DNA from: Chitinophagaceae bacterium
Lineage (GTDB): Bacteria; Bacteroidota; Bacteroidia; Chitinophagales; Chitinophagaceae
Reading direction: 5' to 3'
DNA: 64,000 bases
Assembly: GCA_019638595.1 (NCBI GenBank)
Contig: JAHBTJ010000003.1
Span: 186,001-250,000 of the forward strand
Program-made: the position numbers and the translations under genes
Notes under the pieces: model-generated
Seen by the model: the letters and a program-made list of their open reading frames with translations, nothing else
Told to the model about the DNA's origin: nothing
Databases searched by the model: none
Shown: positions 55,822 to 64,000 of the stretch, piece after piece
Layout of the letters: each line of letters opens with the position of its first letter
How positions within the stretch are numbered: position 1 is the first letter of the stretch

Positions 55822-57321
55822 ATGAAGCGTTTGATGGCAATATGGTTTCCGCATTTATTGGCGGAAGGGATGCTTCGCCGCCGGCCTCATCTGAAGGACA
55901 CCCTTTTTGTAGTGGCAGCATCGGATCATGGCCGGATGCGCATTACTGCCGCATGTCCGGCGGCGCAAAAACAGGGAATATTTGTAGGGATGGCTGTTGC
56001 CGATGCAAGAGCGTTGGTAGCAAACGTACAGGTACTGGATGATGAGCCGCAGCTTCCGCTGCAACTGCTTACCGGCCTCGGGCATTGGTGCATCCGGTAC
56101 ACACCGGTTGCGGCTACTGATCTACCCGACGGACTACTCTTAGATATCAGCGGATGCGCTCACTTGTGGGGAGGGGAAGAAAAATATGCAGCCGATATAC
56201 AAAACCGGCTAAAAGGTTTTGGCTATACCACCCGTATTGCCATTGCCGGCACCATTGGGGCGGCATGGGCGCTTACCCGCTATGGAAAACAGCCTATTGC
56301 TGTTGCATCATTCGACGAAGAAAGAGCTGCTTTATTATCATTACCTCCGGCAGCATTGCGATTGAAACTCGTTACCGTTGAACGTTTACAAAAATTGGGC
56401 TTATATACCATCGGTCATTTTATCAATATGGGTCGCTCCATCCTTCGCCGCCGTTTTGGAACAGGATTACTCGACCGTATGGATCAGGCGTTTGGCTGGA
56501 AAGATGAACCGTTGATTCCATTACAACCCATAGAACCTTTCCGGGAACGTTTGCCTTGTCTGGAACCGATTGTTACACGGTCAGGTATTGAGATAGCCTT
56601 GCAGCAATTACTAAACGCCTTATGTGAGCGTCTGGTAAAAGAAGGCAAAGGTATCCGTAAAGCAGTGTTCAAAACCTACCGGGTAGATGGTGAAGCGCAG
56701 CAGATCGAGATTGGAACGCATCTGCCTTCTCAACAGCCCATTCATTTATTCAAACTATTTGAATTAAAAATAGATCAGATTGCCCCGGCGCTCGGCATCG
56801 AGTTATTTGTGCTGGAAGCGCTGAATGTAGAAAAGGCGCGGTCTTCCCAGGAAGCGCTCTGGCATAATAGTACCGTGAATGATACGCGGCTCGCACAGCT
56901 ATTGGATCAGCTCACCGGGAAATTAGGAAAAGGTATTGTACACCGCTATTTGCCAGAGGAACATTACTGGCCGGAGCGATCTTTCAGGGAAGCTAAAGAA
57001 CTTGGTGAACAACCAACTACTACCTGGCACAAAGACCGTCCTCGTCCTGTGCGGTTATTGTCCGTGCCCGAACCGGTAGAGGTAGCAGCGCCAATACCGG
57101 ATTACCCGCCGATGCACTTCCGGCACAAAGGAAAACTACACACCATTAAAAAAGCAGATGGCCCGGAACGCATAGAGCAGGAATGGTGGCTACAGGAAGG
57201 GGAACATAGAGATTACTATATCGTGGAAGATGAAATAGGCGAGCGGTATTGGCTTTTCCGGTTGGGGCATTATACCGGCGACAATCCGCATCAGTGGTAT
57301 TTACACGGATTTTTTTCGTGA
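55822..57321 (+). CDS. imuB: ImuB, inactive Y-family polymerase homolog
   Basis: 499 residues from the ATG at 55822, 1 nt after the imuA stop; a longer frame starting inside imuA is rejected. It has the Y-family shape but lacks the metal-binding acids: the first motif reads MAIWFPHLLAE instead of the D-x-D of DinB, and the second DISGCAHLWGG instead of SxDE. It is thus a scaffold that links DnaE2 to the sliding clamp and other partners. The helix-hairpin-helix region (LVTVERLQKLGLYTIGHFINM) and an extended C-terminus are present. It is 18 nt before dnaE2. Confidence 0.92.
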   Translation: MKRLMAIWFPHLLAEGMLRRRPHLKDTLFVVAASDHGRMRITAACPAAQKQGIFVGMAVADARALVANVQVLDDEPQLPLQLLTGLGHWCIRYTPVAATDLPDGLLLDISGCAHLWGGEEKYAADIQNRLKGFGYTTRIAIAGTIGAAWALTRYGKQPIAVASFDEERAALLSLPPAALRLKLVTVERLQKLGLYTIGHFINMGRSILRRRFGTGLLDRMDQAFGWKDEPLIPLQPIEPFRERLPCLEPIVTRSGIEIALQQLLNALCERLVKEGKGIRKAVFKTYRVDGEAQQIEIGTHLPSQQPIHLFKLFELKIDQIAPALGIELFVLEALNVEKARSSQEALWHNSTVNDTRLAQLLDQLTGKLGKGIVHRYLPEEHYWPERSFREAKELGEQPTTTWHKDRPRPVRLLSVPEPVEVAAPIPDYPPMHFRHKGKLHTIKKADGPERIEQEWWLQEGEHRDYYIVEDEIGERYWLFRLGHYTGDNPHQWYLHGFFS

Positions 57322-57339
57322 AAAAAGAAAAGAGGAAGT

Positions 57340-60300
57340 ATGCAGTACACAGAATTACAGGTCACAACCAATTTTAGTTTCTTAAGAGGCGGTTCCCATC
57401 CGGAGGAACTTGTAACACAGGCGGCTGCGCTTGGTTATACTGAAATTGCAATCACGGATCACAATACGCTTGCCGGCATGGTACGCGCTCATACTGCTGC
57501 AAAAGCCAGTGGTATACGCATCATAGTGGGGTGCTGTCTTGATCTAAAAGACGGGCCTTCCCTGCTGGCATATCCTACTAACCTGGATGGGTATTCGCGC
57601 CTGTCCCACCTATTGACCACGGGCAATCTACGCACAGAGAAAGGAAAGTGTGAACTTTATGCAAAAGATGTATATGCGCATAAAGAAGGTATTTTGTTCG
57701 CGGTAGTGCCGCCGCCTCAACTGAATGCAAACTTCGATTATGATGATTCATTTAAGCGAGCCTTGCAGGTATACCGCGATAATTTGCAGGGGCAAATTTA
57801 CCTAACGGCTACTCGTAGTTACCAGGGTGATGATATTAAAAAGCTCTACCGGCTTTCGGAACTTTCTGATCGTTACCAAATTCCTTTACTTGCCACCAAT
57901 GATGTGCATTACCATGATGCAGATCGAAGGCAGTTGCAGGATATACTTACCTGCATCCGTGAAAAGAAAATCATTTACAATGCAGGTTATTTGTTATGTC
58001 AGAATGCAGAACGGTTTTTAAAACCAGAGCAAGAAATGCTGCGGTTGTTCCGGCAATACCCGGATGCAATTATACGGACACAGGATATTGTAAGTGCATG
58101 CACCTTTTCTCTTGATGAACTAAAATATGTTTACCCGCAGGAGATCACTTCTAAAGGGCGTACACCTGATCAGCAATTAGCCCATTTTGTATGGCAGGGT
58201 GCTAAGGAGAAATTTGGTGAAACTATTCCTGAAAAGATCAGGAAGTCCATTGAATATGAGCTGGATTTTATGGAGCGTAAAAATTATGCCGCGTATTTTT
58301 TGACAATCTATGATTTTGTACAGTTTGCAAGAACCAATAAAATTCTCTGCCAGGGGCGCGGCTCTGCAGCTAATTCGGTGATCTGCTATTGCCTGGGCAT
58401 TACTTCCGTAGACCCTTCCAAGTTCAAACTGTTGTTTGCGCGTTTTATGTCGGATGCCCGCGATGAACCGCCGGATGTGGATGTGGATTTCGAGCATCAG
58501 CGCCGCGAAGAAGTGATGCAATACATTTATGGGAAATTCGGACGAGATCGTTCCGGCATCGTTGCTACCGTTACGCAGGTGCATTATAAAGGAGCAGTAA
58601 GGGATGTTGCCAAAGCGATGGGGTTGTCAGCAGATATAATTGATGTGCTTGCAGGATGTAGCGGCACGCATGGGGAAGGTGTTCAGGAAGAGCGTATCCG
58701 GGAAGCAGGTCTGAACCCTACTGATCCCCATCTCAAAAAAGTGCTGGAGCTTACCAGGCAATACATGGGCTTTCCCCGCCAGTTAGGGCAGCACACAGGC
58801 GGATTCGTCATTTCACAGAATAAACTCTCCTATATATGTCCTATCCTGAATGCACGTATGGAAAACAGGACGAATATAGAATGGAATAAAGATGACATAG
58901 ATGCGCTGGGGCTGTTAAAGATTGATGTGTTAGCGCTCGGGATGCTCACCTGTATCCGCAAATGCTTTGACCTCGCAAAACAACATTATAACCTCGACCT
59001 GACGCTGGCAAATATTCCGCAGGATGATCCGAAGGTGTACGATATGATCTGCCATGCTGATACCATTGGTGTGTTCCAGATCGAAAGCCGGGCGCAGATG
59101 TCCATGCTGCCAAGACTGAAGCCCCGGTGTTTTTACGATTTAGTAATTGAGGTAGCGATTGTGCGGCCCGGGCCGATACAGGGCGATATGGTGCATCCTT
59201 ACCTGCGCCGCCGCAACGGGCAAGAGAAAGTCGAATATCCTTCCGAAGCATTGAAAGAAATTTTAGGGAGAACACTTGGCGTACCGCTCTTCCAGGAGCA
59301 AGCGATGGAAATTGCCATCGTGGCAGCAGGGTTTACGCCTGCGGAAGCGGATGCTTTACGCAGGAGCATGGCGACTTTCAAGGCGCAGGGTATGGTGAAG
59401 CAGTTCCACGACAAGTTAATCGGTGGTATGCTGAAGAACGGATATACACAGGAATATGCAGAGCGGGTTTTTAAACAACTGGAAGGCTTTGGCTCTTACG
59501 GATTCCCGGAAAGCCATGCAGTCAGTTTTGCGTTACTGGTATATATATCAAGTTGGCTAAAATGTTATTACCCTGATGTGTTTGCTGCCGGGCTGCTTAA
59601 TAGTCAACCGATGGGGTTTTATGCACCTGCTCAAATTGTTAAAGATGCGCAGAAGCATGGTGTGAAGGTGCGGCCGGTGGACATCAATCATTCTGAATGG
59701 GATAGCACACTGGAAGACAAGGATGGTGAATACTGCGCCCTTCGTTTGGGCTTCCGGCAGGTGAAGGGTTTAAGGGAAGACGATATGATCAAACTCGTGG
59801 CAGCCAGGAAAAAAATGTTTACTTCTATCAATGAAATCGTGGATGCAGGTATCTCTATCATTGCCATAGAAAAGCTCGCGGGTGCAGACGCCTTTCGATC
59901 TATTAGCCTTGACCGAAGAAAAGCACTGTGGGAAATCAGCTCGCTTGCTGATCATCCTACTGGTGTATTTAAAGGGCAACCCTCTGAGAGCGCCATAGAG
60001 CAACATGTTGCGCTTCCCGAGATGACAGTTTCTGAACACGTAGTGCAGGATTACACCAGTCTTTCCCTGTCCTTAAAAGCGCATCCGGTGAGCTTTGTAA
60101 GAACGCAACTAAAGAGCCTGCAGATTGTTTCAACGGCAGAACTGAACGATCTGCCGGATGGCACTCCTGTAATGGTAGCCGGTCTTGTGCTCGTGCGGCA
60201 GCGGCCCGGAACAGCCAGCGGTATTTGTTTTATCACTATTGAAGATGAAACCGGTAGCGCTAACCTGGTTGTATTCCGGCAACTGTTTGATAAATACCGG

Positions 60301-60564
60301 AAGGAAATATTACAGTCAAGGCTGCTGATGGTAGCCGGTAAGCTGCAGCGCGAAGGTGAAGTGATCCACATGGTTGTACAGCAATGTTATAACCTTTCCC
60401 ACTTACTGCGTAAGCTGATCCCTTCCGGTGATGAAGATCCGGAGGTGCTGGCGCTTTGCAGGGCAGATGAGAAGGACGGGGAAATGCATCCTGCCGGTGA
60501 TAGAAGAGATGTGCAAAAAAAGGTAGTACAGGGAACATTGTTTCCGTCAAGAGATTTTAAATGA
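57340..60564 (+). CDS. dnaE2: Error-prone DNA polymerase III alpha subunit DnaE2
   Basis: 1074 residues, about the usual DnaE2 length and shorter than DnaE1. The N-terminal PHP domain is about 1-270 (TNFSFLRGGSHPEELV, ITDHNTLAGMVRAH). The C-family polymerase domain has CQGRGSAANSVICYCLGIT and the catalytic DVDVDFEHQRREEV near 385. The fingers/thumb and helix-hairpin-helix regions follow, with a C-terminal OB-fold (GTPVMVAGLVLVRQRPGTASGICFITIEDETG). It performs mutagenic synthesis past DNA damage together with ImuA and ImuB. Confidence 0.95.
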   Translation: MQYTELQVTTNFSFLRGGSHPEELVTQAAALGYTEIAITDHNTLAGMVRAHTAAKASGIRIIVGCCLDLKDGPSLLAYPTNLDGYSRLSHLLTTGNLRTEKGKCELYAKDVYAHKEGILFAVVPPPQLNANFDYDDSFKRALQVYRDNLQGQIYLTATRSYQGDDIKKLYRLSELSDRYQIPLLATNDVHYHDADRRQLQDILTCIREKKIIYNAGYLLCQNAERFLKPEQEMLRLFRQYPDAIIRTQDIVSACTFSLDELKYVYPQEITSKGRTPDQQLAHFVWQGAKEKFGETIPEKIRKSIEYELDFMERKNYAAYFLTIYDFVQFARTNKILCQGRGSAANSVICYCLGITSVDPSKFKLLFARFMSDARDEPPDVDVDFEHQRREEVMQYIYGKFGRDRSGIVATVTQVHYKGAVRDVAKAMGLSADIIDVLAGCSGTHGEGVQEERIREAGLNPTDPHLKKVLELTRQYMGFPRQLGQHTGGFVISQNKLSYICPILNARMENRTNIEWNKDDIDALGLLKIDVLALGMLTCIRKCFDLAKQHYNLDLTLANIPQDDPKVYDMICHADTIGVFQIESRAQMSMLPRLKPRCFYDLVIEVAIVRPGPIQGDMVHPYLRRRNGQEKVEYPSEALKEILGRTLGVPLFQEQAMEIAIVAAGFTPAEADALRRSMATFKAQGMVKQFHDKLIGGMLKNGYTQEYAERVFKQLEGFGSYGFPESHAVSFALLVYISSWLKCYYPDVFAAGLLNSQPMGFYAPAQIVKDAQKHGVKVRPVDINHSEWDSTLEDKDGEYCALRLGFRQVKGLREDDMIKLVAARKKMFTSINEIVDAGISIIAIEKLAGADAFRSISLDRRKALWEISSLADHPTGVFKGQPSESAIEQHVALPEMTVSEHVVQDYTSLSLSLKAHPVSFVRTQLKSLQIVSTAELNDLPDGTPVMVAGLVLVRQRPGTASGICFITIEDETGSANLVVFRQLFDKYRKEILQSRLLMVAGKLQREGEVIHMVVQQCYNLSHLLRKLIPSGDEDPEVLALCRADEKDGEMHPAGDRRDVQKKVVQGTLFPSRDFK

Positions 60565-60602
60565 AAATATCATAACGTTGGAATAGCCCCAAAAGTCAGC
60601 AT

Positions 60603-61514
60603 TCATCTGCTTATTCCTTTAGCAACACCCTGGGCAGCTTCAATAGCCCGATTGGTTAGTTTACGCTGCCAGGCTTTTTGGGAGGGAGTCCATCTGAAAC
60701 CATTCGATTTTAATTGTGTGATAGTTTCGGGATCCGGTTTTCCCTCAAATAACAGTTGTACCCGGTCTGCCTCATAATCGTGGACAAGTTTTATTCCGTT
60801 GACTTCCTCTATTTTTTTGCCTTTGGTATCCGCTAATTGTGCTTTAGCTTCCAGTATGGTAACCCGGCTGCGAAGTCTGTGGATTTCCGCGTTATTATTG
60901 CTCAATTGAAAAGATAAAAAGCCTTTTCTGTGGGTGAAGACCGGATTCAGAATTTCGTGTATAAGCTTTTCATCTAACCCTATTTTTTTCAGTTCTTCAG
61001 AAATTTCTGTTCCCCCTTTCCTTATGATCTTGTTGGCAGAGATCATAAGTTGCTGCATTTCCTCCCTCTTTTTAAGATTCTCCCTTGCCTGTTCTAATTC
61101 ATTGACATTGGGCTTCACTGCCTTGACTATTGCCTTCAATGCACGCTGCCGCCACTCTCTGAAATACTCATATTTATTATCTGCCCATTTTCTGTATTTC
61201 TCCATTCTTGCAACAGGAAAATTGGCAGGGCCAGTGACCGCGCTGCTGGCTACATTGCTGTGGCTATGCAGCCAGTCCGAAAGATGCTTTTCGTATTTCT
61301 GCTGGTACCGGGTAAGTGTCTGTTCAAGATTATCAGGTAAAATATCCTTTGATGATTTATCTCGGATTTCCTGCAAATCGTTACGCAGCTCTTCACCGTA
61401 TACCCTAATTGTCTCGTCTGCTCTTTTATCCGGAGAGAAAGATGTGAAATAATGGGCGCGATATGCCAACTGTCGCAAATGTTCGAGGTTGACTTCCTGA
61501 ATATTATTATCCAT
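60603..61514 (-). CDS. Hypothetical protein with a polyvalent-protein-like C-terminus (paralog of the next gene)
   Basis: 303 residues. The N-terminal 135 residues are clearly related to the neighbouring protein at 61582: HLRQLAYRAHYF versus HLHPLAYEAYAG, YEYFREWRQRALKAI versus YNYLREWRRRTVNMI. A helical coiled middle follows. The C-terminal 70 residues (GIKLVHDYEADRVQLLFEGKPD and NGFRWTPSQKAWQRKLT) resemble a small domain seen in large polyvalent proteins of phages and conjugative elements. No enzyme motif is visible. It is the last gene of the minus-strand accessory group. Confidence 0.65.
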   Translation of the reverse strand: MDNNIQEVNLEHLRQLAYRAHYFTSFSPDKRADETIRVYGEELRNDLQEIRDKSSKDILPDNLEQTLTRYQQKYEKHLSDWLHSHSNVASSAVTGPANFPVARMEKYRKWADNKYEYFREWRQRALKAIVKAVKPNVNELEQARENLKKREEMQQLMISANKIIRKGGTEISEELKKIGLDEKLIHEILNPVFTHRKGFLSFQLSNNNAEIHRLRSRVTILEAKAQLADTKGKKIEEVNGIKLVHDYEADRVQLLFEGKPDPETITQLKSNGFRWTPSQKAWQRKLTNRAIEAAQGVAKGISR

Positions 61515-61581
61515 ACAAAATATTTTAAAAATTAAACAATGGATTTGGTCATCCGGGTTCGTTTATAATCTGCAATTCGTG

Positions 61582-62064
61582 TTATCTTCTCTTTATGTAT
61601 TTAGCTCCCTTGTCTGAATTCACAACCCGAGGCATCCTTTTCCTTTCATTTGACTTTTTTTGCATCTGCGTTTGCTTTATACTTTTTGAAATCATGTTTA
61701 CAGTACGTCGTCTCCATTCTCTAAGGTAATTGTATTTATTCCGTACTAACTTTCTTCTGTCTAATACTGTTGTAACTGTGGAAGCAGACATAGGAGATAT
61801 AAAAGCAAACTTATTTTCTACACTACTTTGCAACCAGGCGGTCAGATGAAATTCATATCGTTGACAATATTTTGAAATACCGGACTCAAGATTTTTTTCA
61901 GCAATGCCGGATGCAGCAGTGTTTCGAATATTCTGTACATCACCGTTGAGCTCATTTGTACATTCCTTGATTACAGAATCAGCCTTTTGTTCAGGATAGA
62001 TGGTCAGTCCGGCGTAAGCTTCGTATGCCAATGGATGCAGATGTTTCAGGCTGATAGCTTTCAT
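61582..62064 (-). CDS. Hypothetical protein, paralog of the 303-residue neighbour
   Basis: 160 residues from the ATG at 62064; a start 18 codons upstream would overlap the previous gene by 31 nt and lies outside the shared homology. It corresponds to the N-terminal half of the protein at 60603-61514 and ends in a basic tail instead of the second domain. The function is unknown; tandem duplication and divergence is the simplest explanation. Confidence 0.65.
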   Translation of the reverse strand: MKAISLKHLHPLAYEAYAGLTIYPEQKADSVIKECTNELNGDVQNIRNTAASGIAEKNLESGISKYCQRYEFHLTAWLQSSVENKFAFISPMSASTVTTVLDRRKLVRNKYNYLREWRRRTVNMISKSIKQTQMQKKSNERKRMPRVVNSDKGAKYIKRR

Positions 62065-62087
62065 AAATGAAAAAATTTGTGGAAAAA

Positions 62088-62402
62088 TTAATGACGTTTT
62101 TTGGCTCTTTGATGGCACTGTTTAGGTGGATCACCTCCTGTATTTCTTCGCTTTCTTTCTAAACTGATTTCTTTTGAGTGCCAGTTTTCTCCTTCAGTAT
62201 CTATTATCTCTTGCAGATTGGTATTACGGCCAAGATAGCCGGCACTATTGTCGGAGAACCTGATCAGTTCCTGCGAGATAATTTGCAATGAATAGCCGTA
62301 GTATTTGTCAAGGGAATGATTTTCCTTCTTGGACTCGTTAACAAGCCTTCCGGCTTCCTGCATATGTTGCAATGCTTCCCGTAATTTTTCAAGTGTGGTC
62401 AT
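62088..62402 (-). CDS. Hypothetical protein
   Basis: 104 residues. The first half is helical (TLEKLREALQHMQEAGRLVNESKK), and the C-terminal third is strongly basic (ERKRRNTGGDPPKQCHQRAKKRH). No family recognised. It is packed between neighbours on the same strand with gaps of 6 and 23 nt, which supports a real gene. Confidence 0.5.
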   Translation of the reverse strand: MTTLEKLREALQHMQEAGRLVNESKKENHSLDKYYGYSLQIISQELIRFSDNSAGYLGRNTNLQEIIDTEGENWHSKEISLERKRRNTGGDPPKQCHQRAKKRH

Positions 62403-62408
62403 AGTGGT

Positions 62409-63038
62409 TTATCTTTTTCTTTTTATCGATGAGTTATCTGGTGGAATCTCGCGGGGATGGGTTCTTATTTTCCTTTGTAGCGATTGTGTGTTGTTAAGCC
62501 TGTATCCTTTTAGAATACGTAAAGCTATGCCCCGGTAAAACGAGCGTTGTTCAAGATTACTATTGTCCTGCATATGATGTTTGATGATTTGAGACAGTAT
62601 ATTTTTTACATCATTATCATCTTCAACCCGGAAATATTTTGCGGATGCAGGAATTCGCCAGACTAAAGCCAGGCATAAGAGATTATCTGACTGACGATGG
62701 ACCAGTTTCTGTTGTACGATCTCCATCTCAAAAATTCCATTCTTAACAAGATATTGTTCAGGAGGTTCTACAACAGCACTATTCAACTTAATGGGAACCC
62801 CTCGTTCAGGGTCATTCCGGTTCGCTCCCAATGGCAGCTTATCCTCATCAGGAAAAGGAAACCGAAACAGAAAACCGGAGCCGGGTTTGGCATATAATTC
62901 AGGACTGAGATTTCCATCTACTTTGGAAAGCCTGTTACTTTCTAACGCCGCACAATACCCGGAGTAAGTTGTATAATAAAGACTCTCGCAGGTTCCGATT
63001 TTTATAATCTCACCACCATATTTAACATATTCTCCCAT
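62409..63038 (-). CDS. Hypothetical protein of an integrated element
   Basis: 209 residues. The N-terminal half looks like a small beta-rich fold (MGEYVKYGGEIIKIGTCE, SGFLFRFPFPDEDKLPLG), the C-terminal half is helical and basic. I recognise no family. It is 13 nt after the DNA methyltransferase gene on the same strand. Confidence 0.55.
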   Translation of the reverse strand: MGEYVKYGGEIIKIGTCESLYYTTYSGYCAALESNRLSKVDGNLSPELYAKPGSGFLFRFPFPDEDKLPLGANRNDPERGVPIKLNSAVVEPPEQYLVKNGIFEMEIVQQKLVHRQSDNLLCLALVWRIPASAKYFRVEDDNDVKNILSQIIKHHMQDNSNLEQRSFYRGIALRILKGYRLNNTQSLQRKIRTHPREIPPDNSSIKRKR

Positions 63039-63051
63039 ACATTCTTATTAT

Positions 63052-64000
63052 TTATAAGTGAAACAGCCCAAGCCTGTCCTGTAATCGTTTGTTAGCTATC
63101 TTGATATAGTCCGGGTTCAGCTCAAATCCAATGAATTTTCGATTCAGTAGAGAAGCAACCAGAGCCGTTGTTCCAGATCCCATAAATGGGTCAAGTATTA
63201 AATCGTTTTCTCTGCTTCCCGCTTTGATACAGTCAACAATGAGCTCCTCCGGATATGTGGCAAAATGTGCCTCCCGGAAAGGTTTGGTTGCAACAGTCCA
63301 AACGGAACGTTTATTTGCCATACTGCCGCCGATAAGCTCTCCATTGGCTTTGAAATTCCCCTTGTGACCTTTGAAGCTGGTACCTTCTATTCCCATAGGA
63401 ATATGCCCCCTTGCCTGGTTACCCCCGTTTACATCTATTCCCGGTCGTGGCTTTCTGCCGCTAACCTTTGCCTTCATAGGTCCATTGGTCTTACCTGGAA
63501 TGCGGTCACTGCCTTTTTGCAGTTCTATGTCCTGCAGCAAACGGAGAACAGAGCTGTCTTTTAAAGATGTTTTGATTGCCTGCTGATTAAAAAAATATTT
63601 GGACGATTTGGTAAGAAGAAAAATATACTCGTGGCTTTTAGTACAACGATCAGTCACGCTCTCTGGTAATGGGTTGGGTTTGTGCCAGATTATGTCTTGT
63701 CGCAAATACCATCCTGATTTTTTAAAGCCTTCCAATAAATTATTTTTTCTAAGTATCCCTTCTACAAATAGCACCAGATCCCAATCATTCTTCTCTCTTG
63801 CTTCTTTAAGTATATCTGCCCATTCGGCAAAAGAATACATAGGCACAACCGCGAATCCCTGTAAAGCGAACGACAGTCTCCACGGCAGACCGATCAGGTC
63901 CTTTGCTTTAAGCGCAGGATGTTTAAAAGTAGTTGGTATGCCAAACTTAGACGTATGCGTGGAAGGTTTGCCAAACTCTGTATGTTTTGCCTGGTAAAGA
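63052..64000 (-). CDS. Site-specific DNA methyltransferase (N4-cytosine/N6-adenine type), N-terminus beyond the window
   Basis: The frame stays open to the right edge, so 316 residues are visible and the true start is outside. An internal GTG at 63846 is not the start, because the preceding codons encode the conserved KAKDLIGLPWRLSFALQ block. Then follow RQDIIWHKPNPLPESVTDRCTKSHEYIFLLTKS and the AdoMet-binding motif DPFMGSGTTALVA near the C-terminus. This is the beta-class motif order, in which the catalytic S/DPPY motif lies upstream of these, here off the edge. No restriction enzyme is visible. Orphan methyltransferases of this type are common in phages and conjugative elements. It heads the minus-strand group of unknown genes. 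Confidence 0.9.
   Translation of the reverse strand, partial: LYQAKHTEFGKPSTHTSKFGIPTTFKHPALKAKDLIGLPWRLSFALQGFAVVPMYSFAEWADILKEAREKNDWDLVLFVEGILRKNNLLEGFKKSGWYLRQDIIWHKPNPLPESVTDRCTKSHEYIFLLTKSSKYFFNQQAIKTSLKDSSVLRLLQDIELQKGSDRIPGKTNGPMKAKVSGRKPRPGIDVNGGNQARGHIPMGIEGTSFKGHKGNFKANGELIGGSMANKRSVWTVATKPFREAHFATYPEELIVDCIKAGSRENDLILDPFMGSGTTALVASLLNRKFIGFELNPDYIKIANKRLQDRLGLFHL

Noticed and set aside
63052-63846. Treating the methyltransferase as a complete 264-residue gene
   Set aside because: The frame is open to the right edge and the upstream codons encode a conserved family block, so the gene is truncated by the window.
1-64000. CRISPR arrays, tRNA or rRNA genes, insertion sequences and attachment sites
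   Set aside because: None was seen: no regularly spaced repeats, no cloverleaf-like genes, no transposase or integrase coding sequence, and no convincing terminal repeats.

Overview
The window looks like a chromosomal segment of a Bacteroidota bacterium, probably Chitinophagaceae-like. Reasons: a sigma/FecR/SusC/SusD uptake cassette, TAnnTTTG-type promoter boxes next to start codons, many genes without a clear Shine-Dalgarno, and small lineage-typical families (DUF6520-like, DUF6934-like). The genus cannot be fixed from the window alone.

Left half (1-36.6 kb, all minus strand): a large lipopeptide NRPS cluster. In transcription order it has a NusG/RfaH-type elongation factor, a fatty-acyl-AMP ligase fused to an acyl carrier protein, NRPS1 (C-A-T), NRPS2 (C-A-T x3), a stand-alone flavin luciferase-like monooxygenase with a docking domain, NRPS3 (C-A-T-C), a SyrP/TauD-type Fe(II)/2-oxoglutarate oxygenase, NRPS4 (degenerate C-A-T-E-C-A-T), a CmlA-type diiron beta-hydroxylase, and the start of a membrane protein that fits a peptide-export ABC transporter at the left edge. 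Reading the adenylation pocket residues by eye suggests acyl-Ser-Val-(Gly-like)-X-Asp-D-Asn-Gly. Three oxygenases of unrelated chemistry act in trans, and no thioesterase is visible. Upstream lie an FtsX-type permease, an Sfp-type phosphopantetheinyl transferase and a LuxR-type response regulator, which plausibly support the cluster.

Middle (37.3-50.4 kb): a gene-poor regulatory stretch (37.3-39.25 kb) with a receiver-only protein, a FecR-N-like micro-ORF, a duplicated 52-nt element, several hairpins and terminators. It is followed by a periplasmic thioredoxin-like protein, three XRE-type regulators with two hypothetical genes, and an ECF sigma-FecR-SusC-SusD uptake system.

Right (50.4-64 kb): accessory DNA with a small DUF6520-like protein, a hypothetical gene, a RadC-like JAB protein, DinB with a VOC protein, and the imuA-imuB-dnaE2 error-prone repair cassette behind a palindromic operator candidate. 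At the right edge is a minus-strand run of a site-specific DNA methyltransferase (cut by the edge) and four unrecognised small genes, two of them paralogous, typical of integrated-element cargo.

The NRPS DNA is a mosaic. NRPS1, NRPS3 and NRPS4 share nearly identical GC-richer tracts flanking divergent adenylation cores, while NRPS2 is AT-rich and lacks them. This points to adenylation-core exchange or gene conversion inside the cluster.
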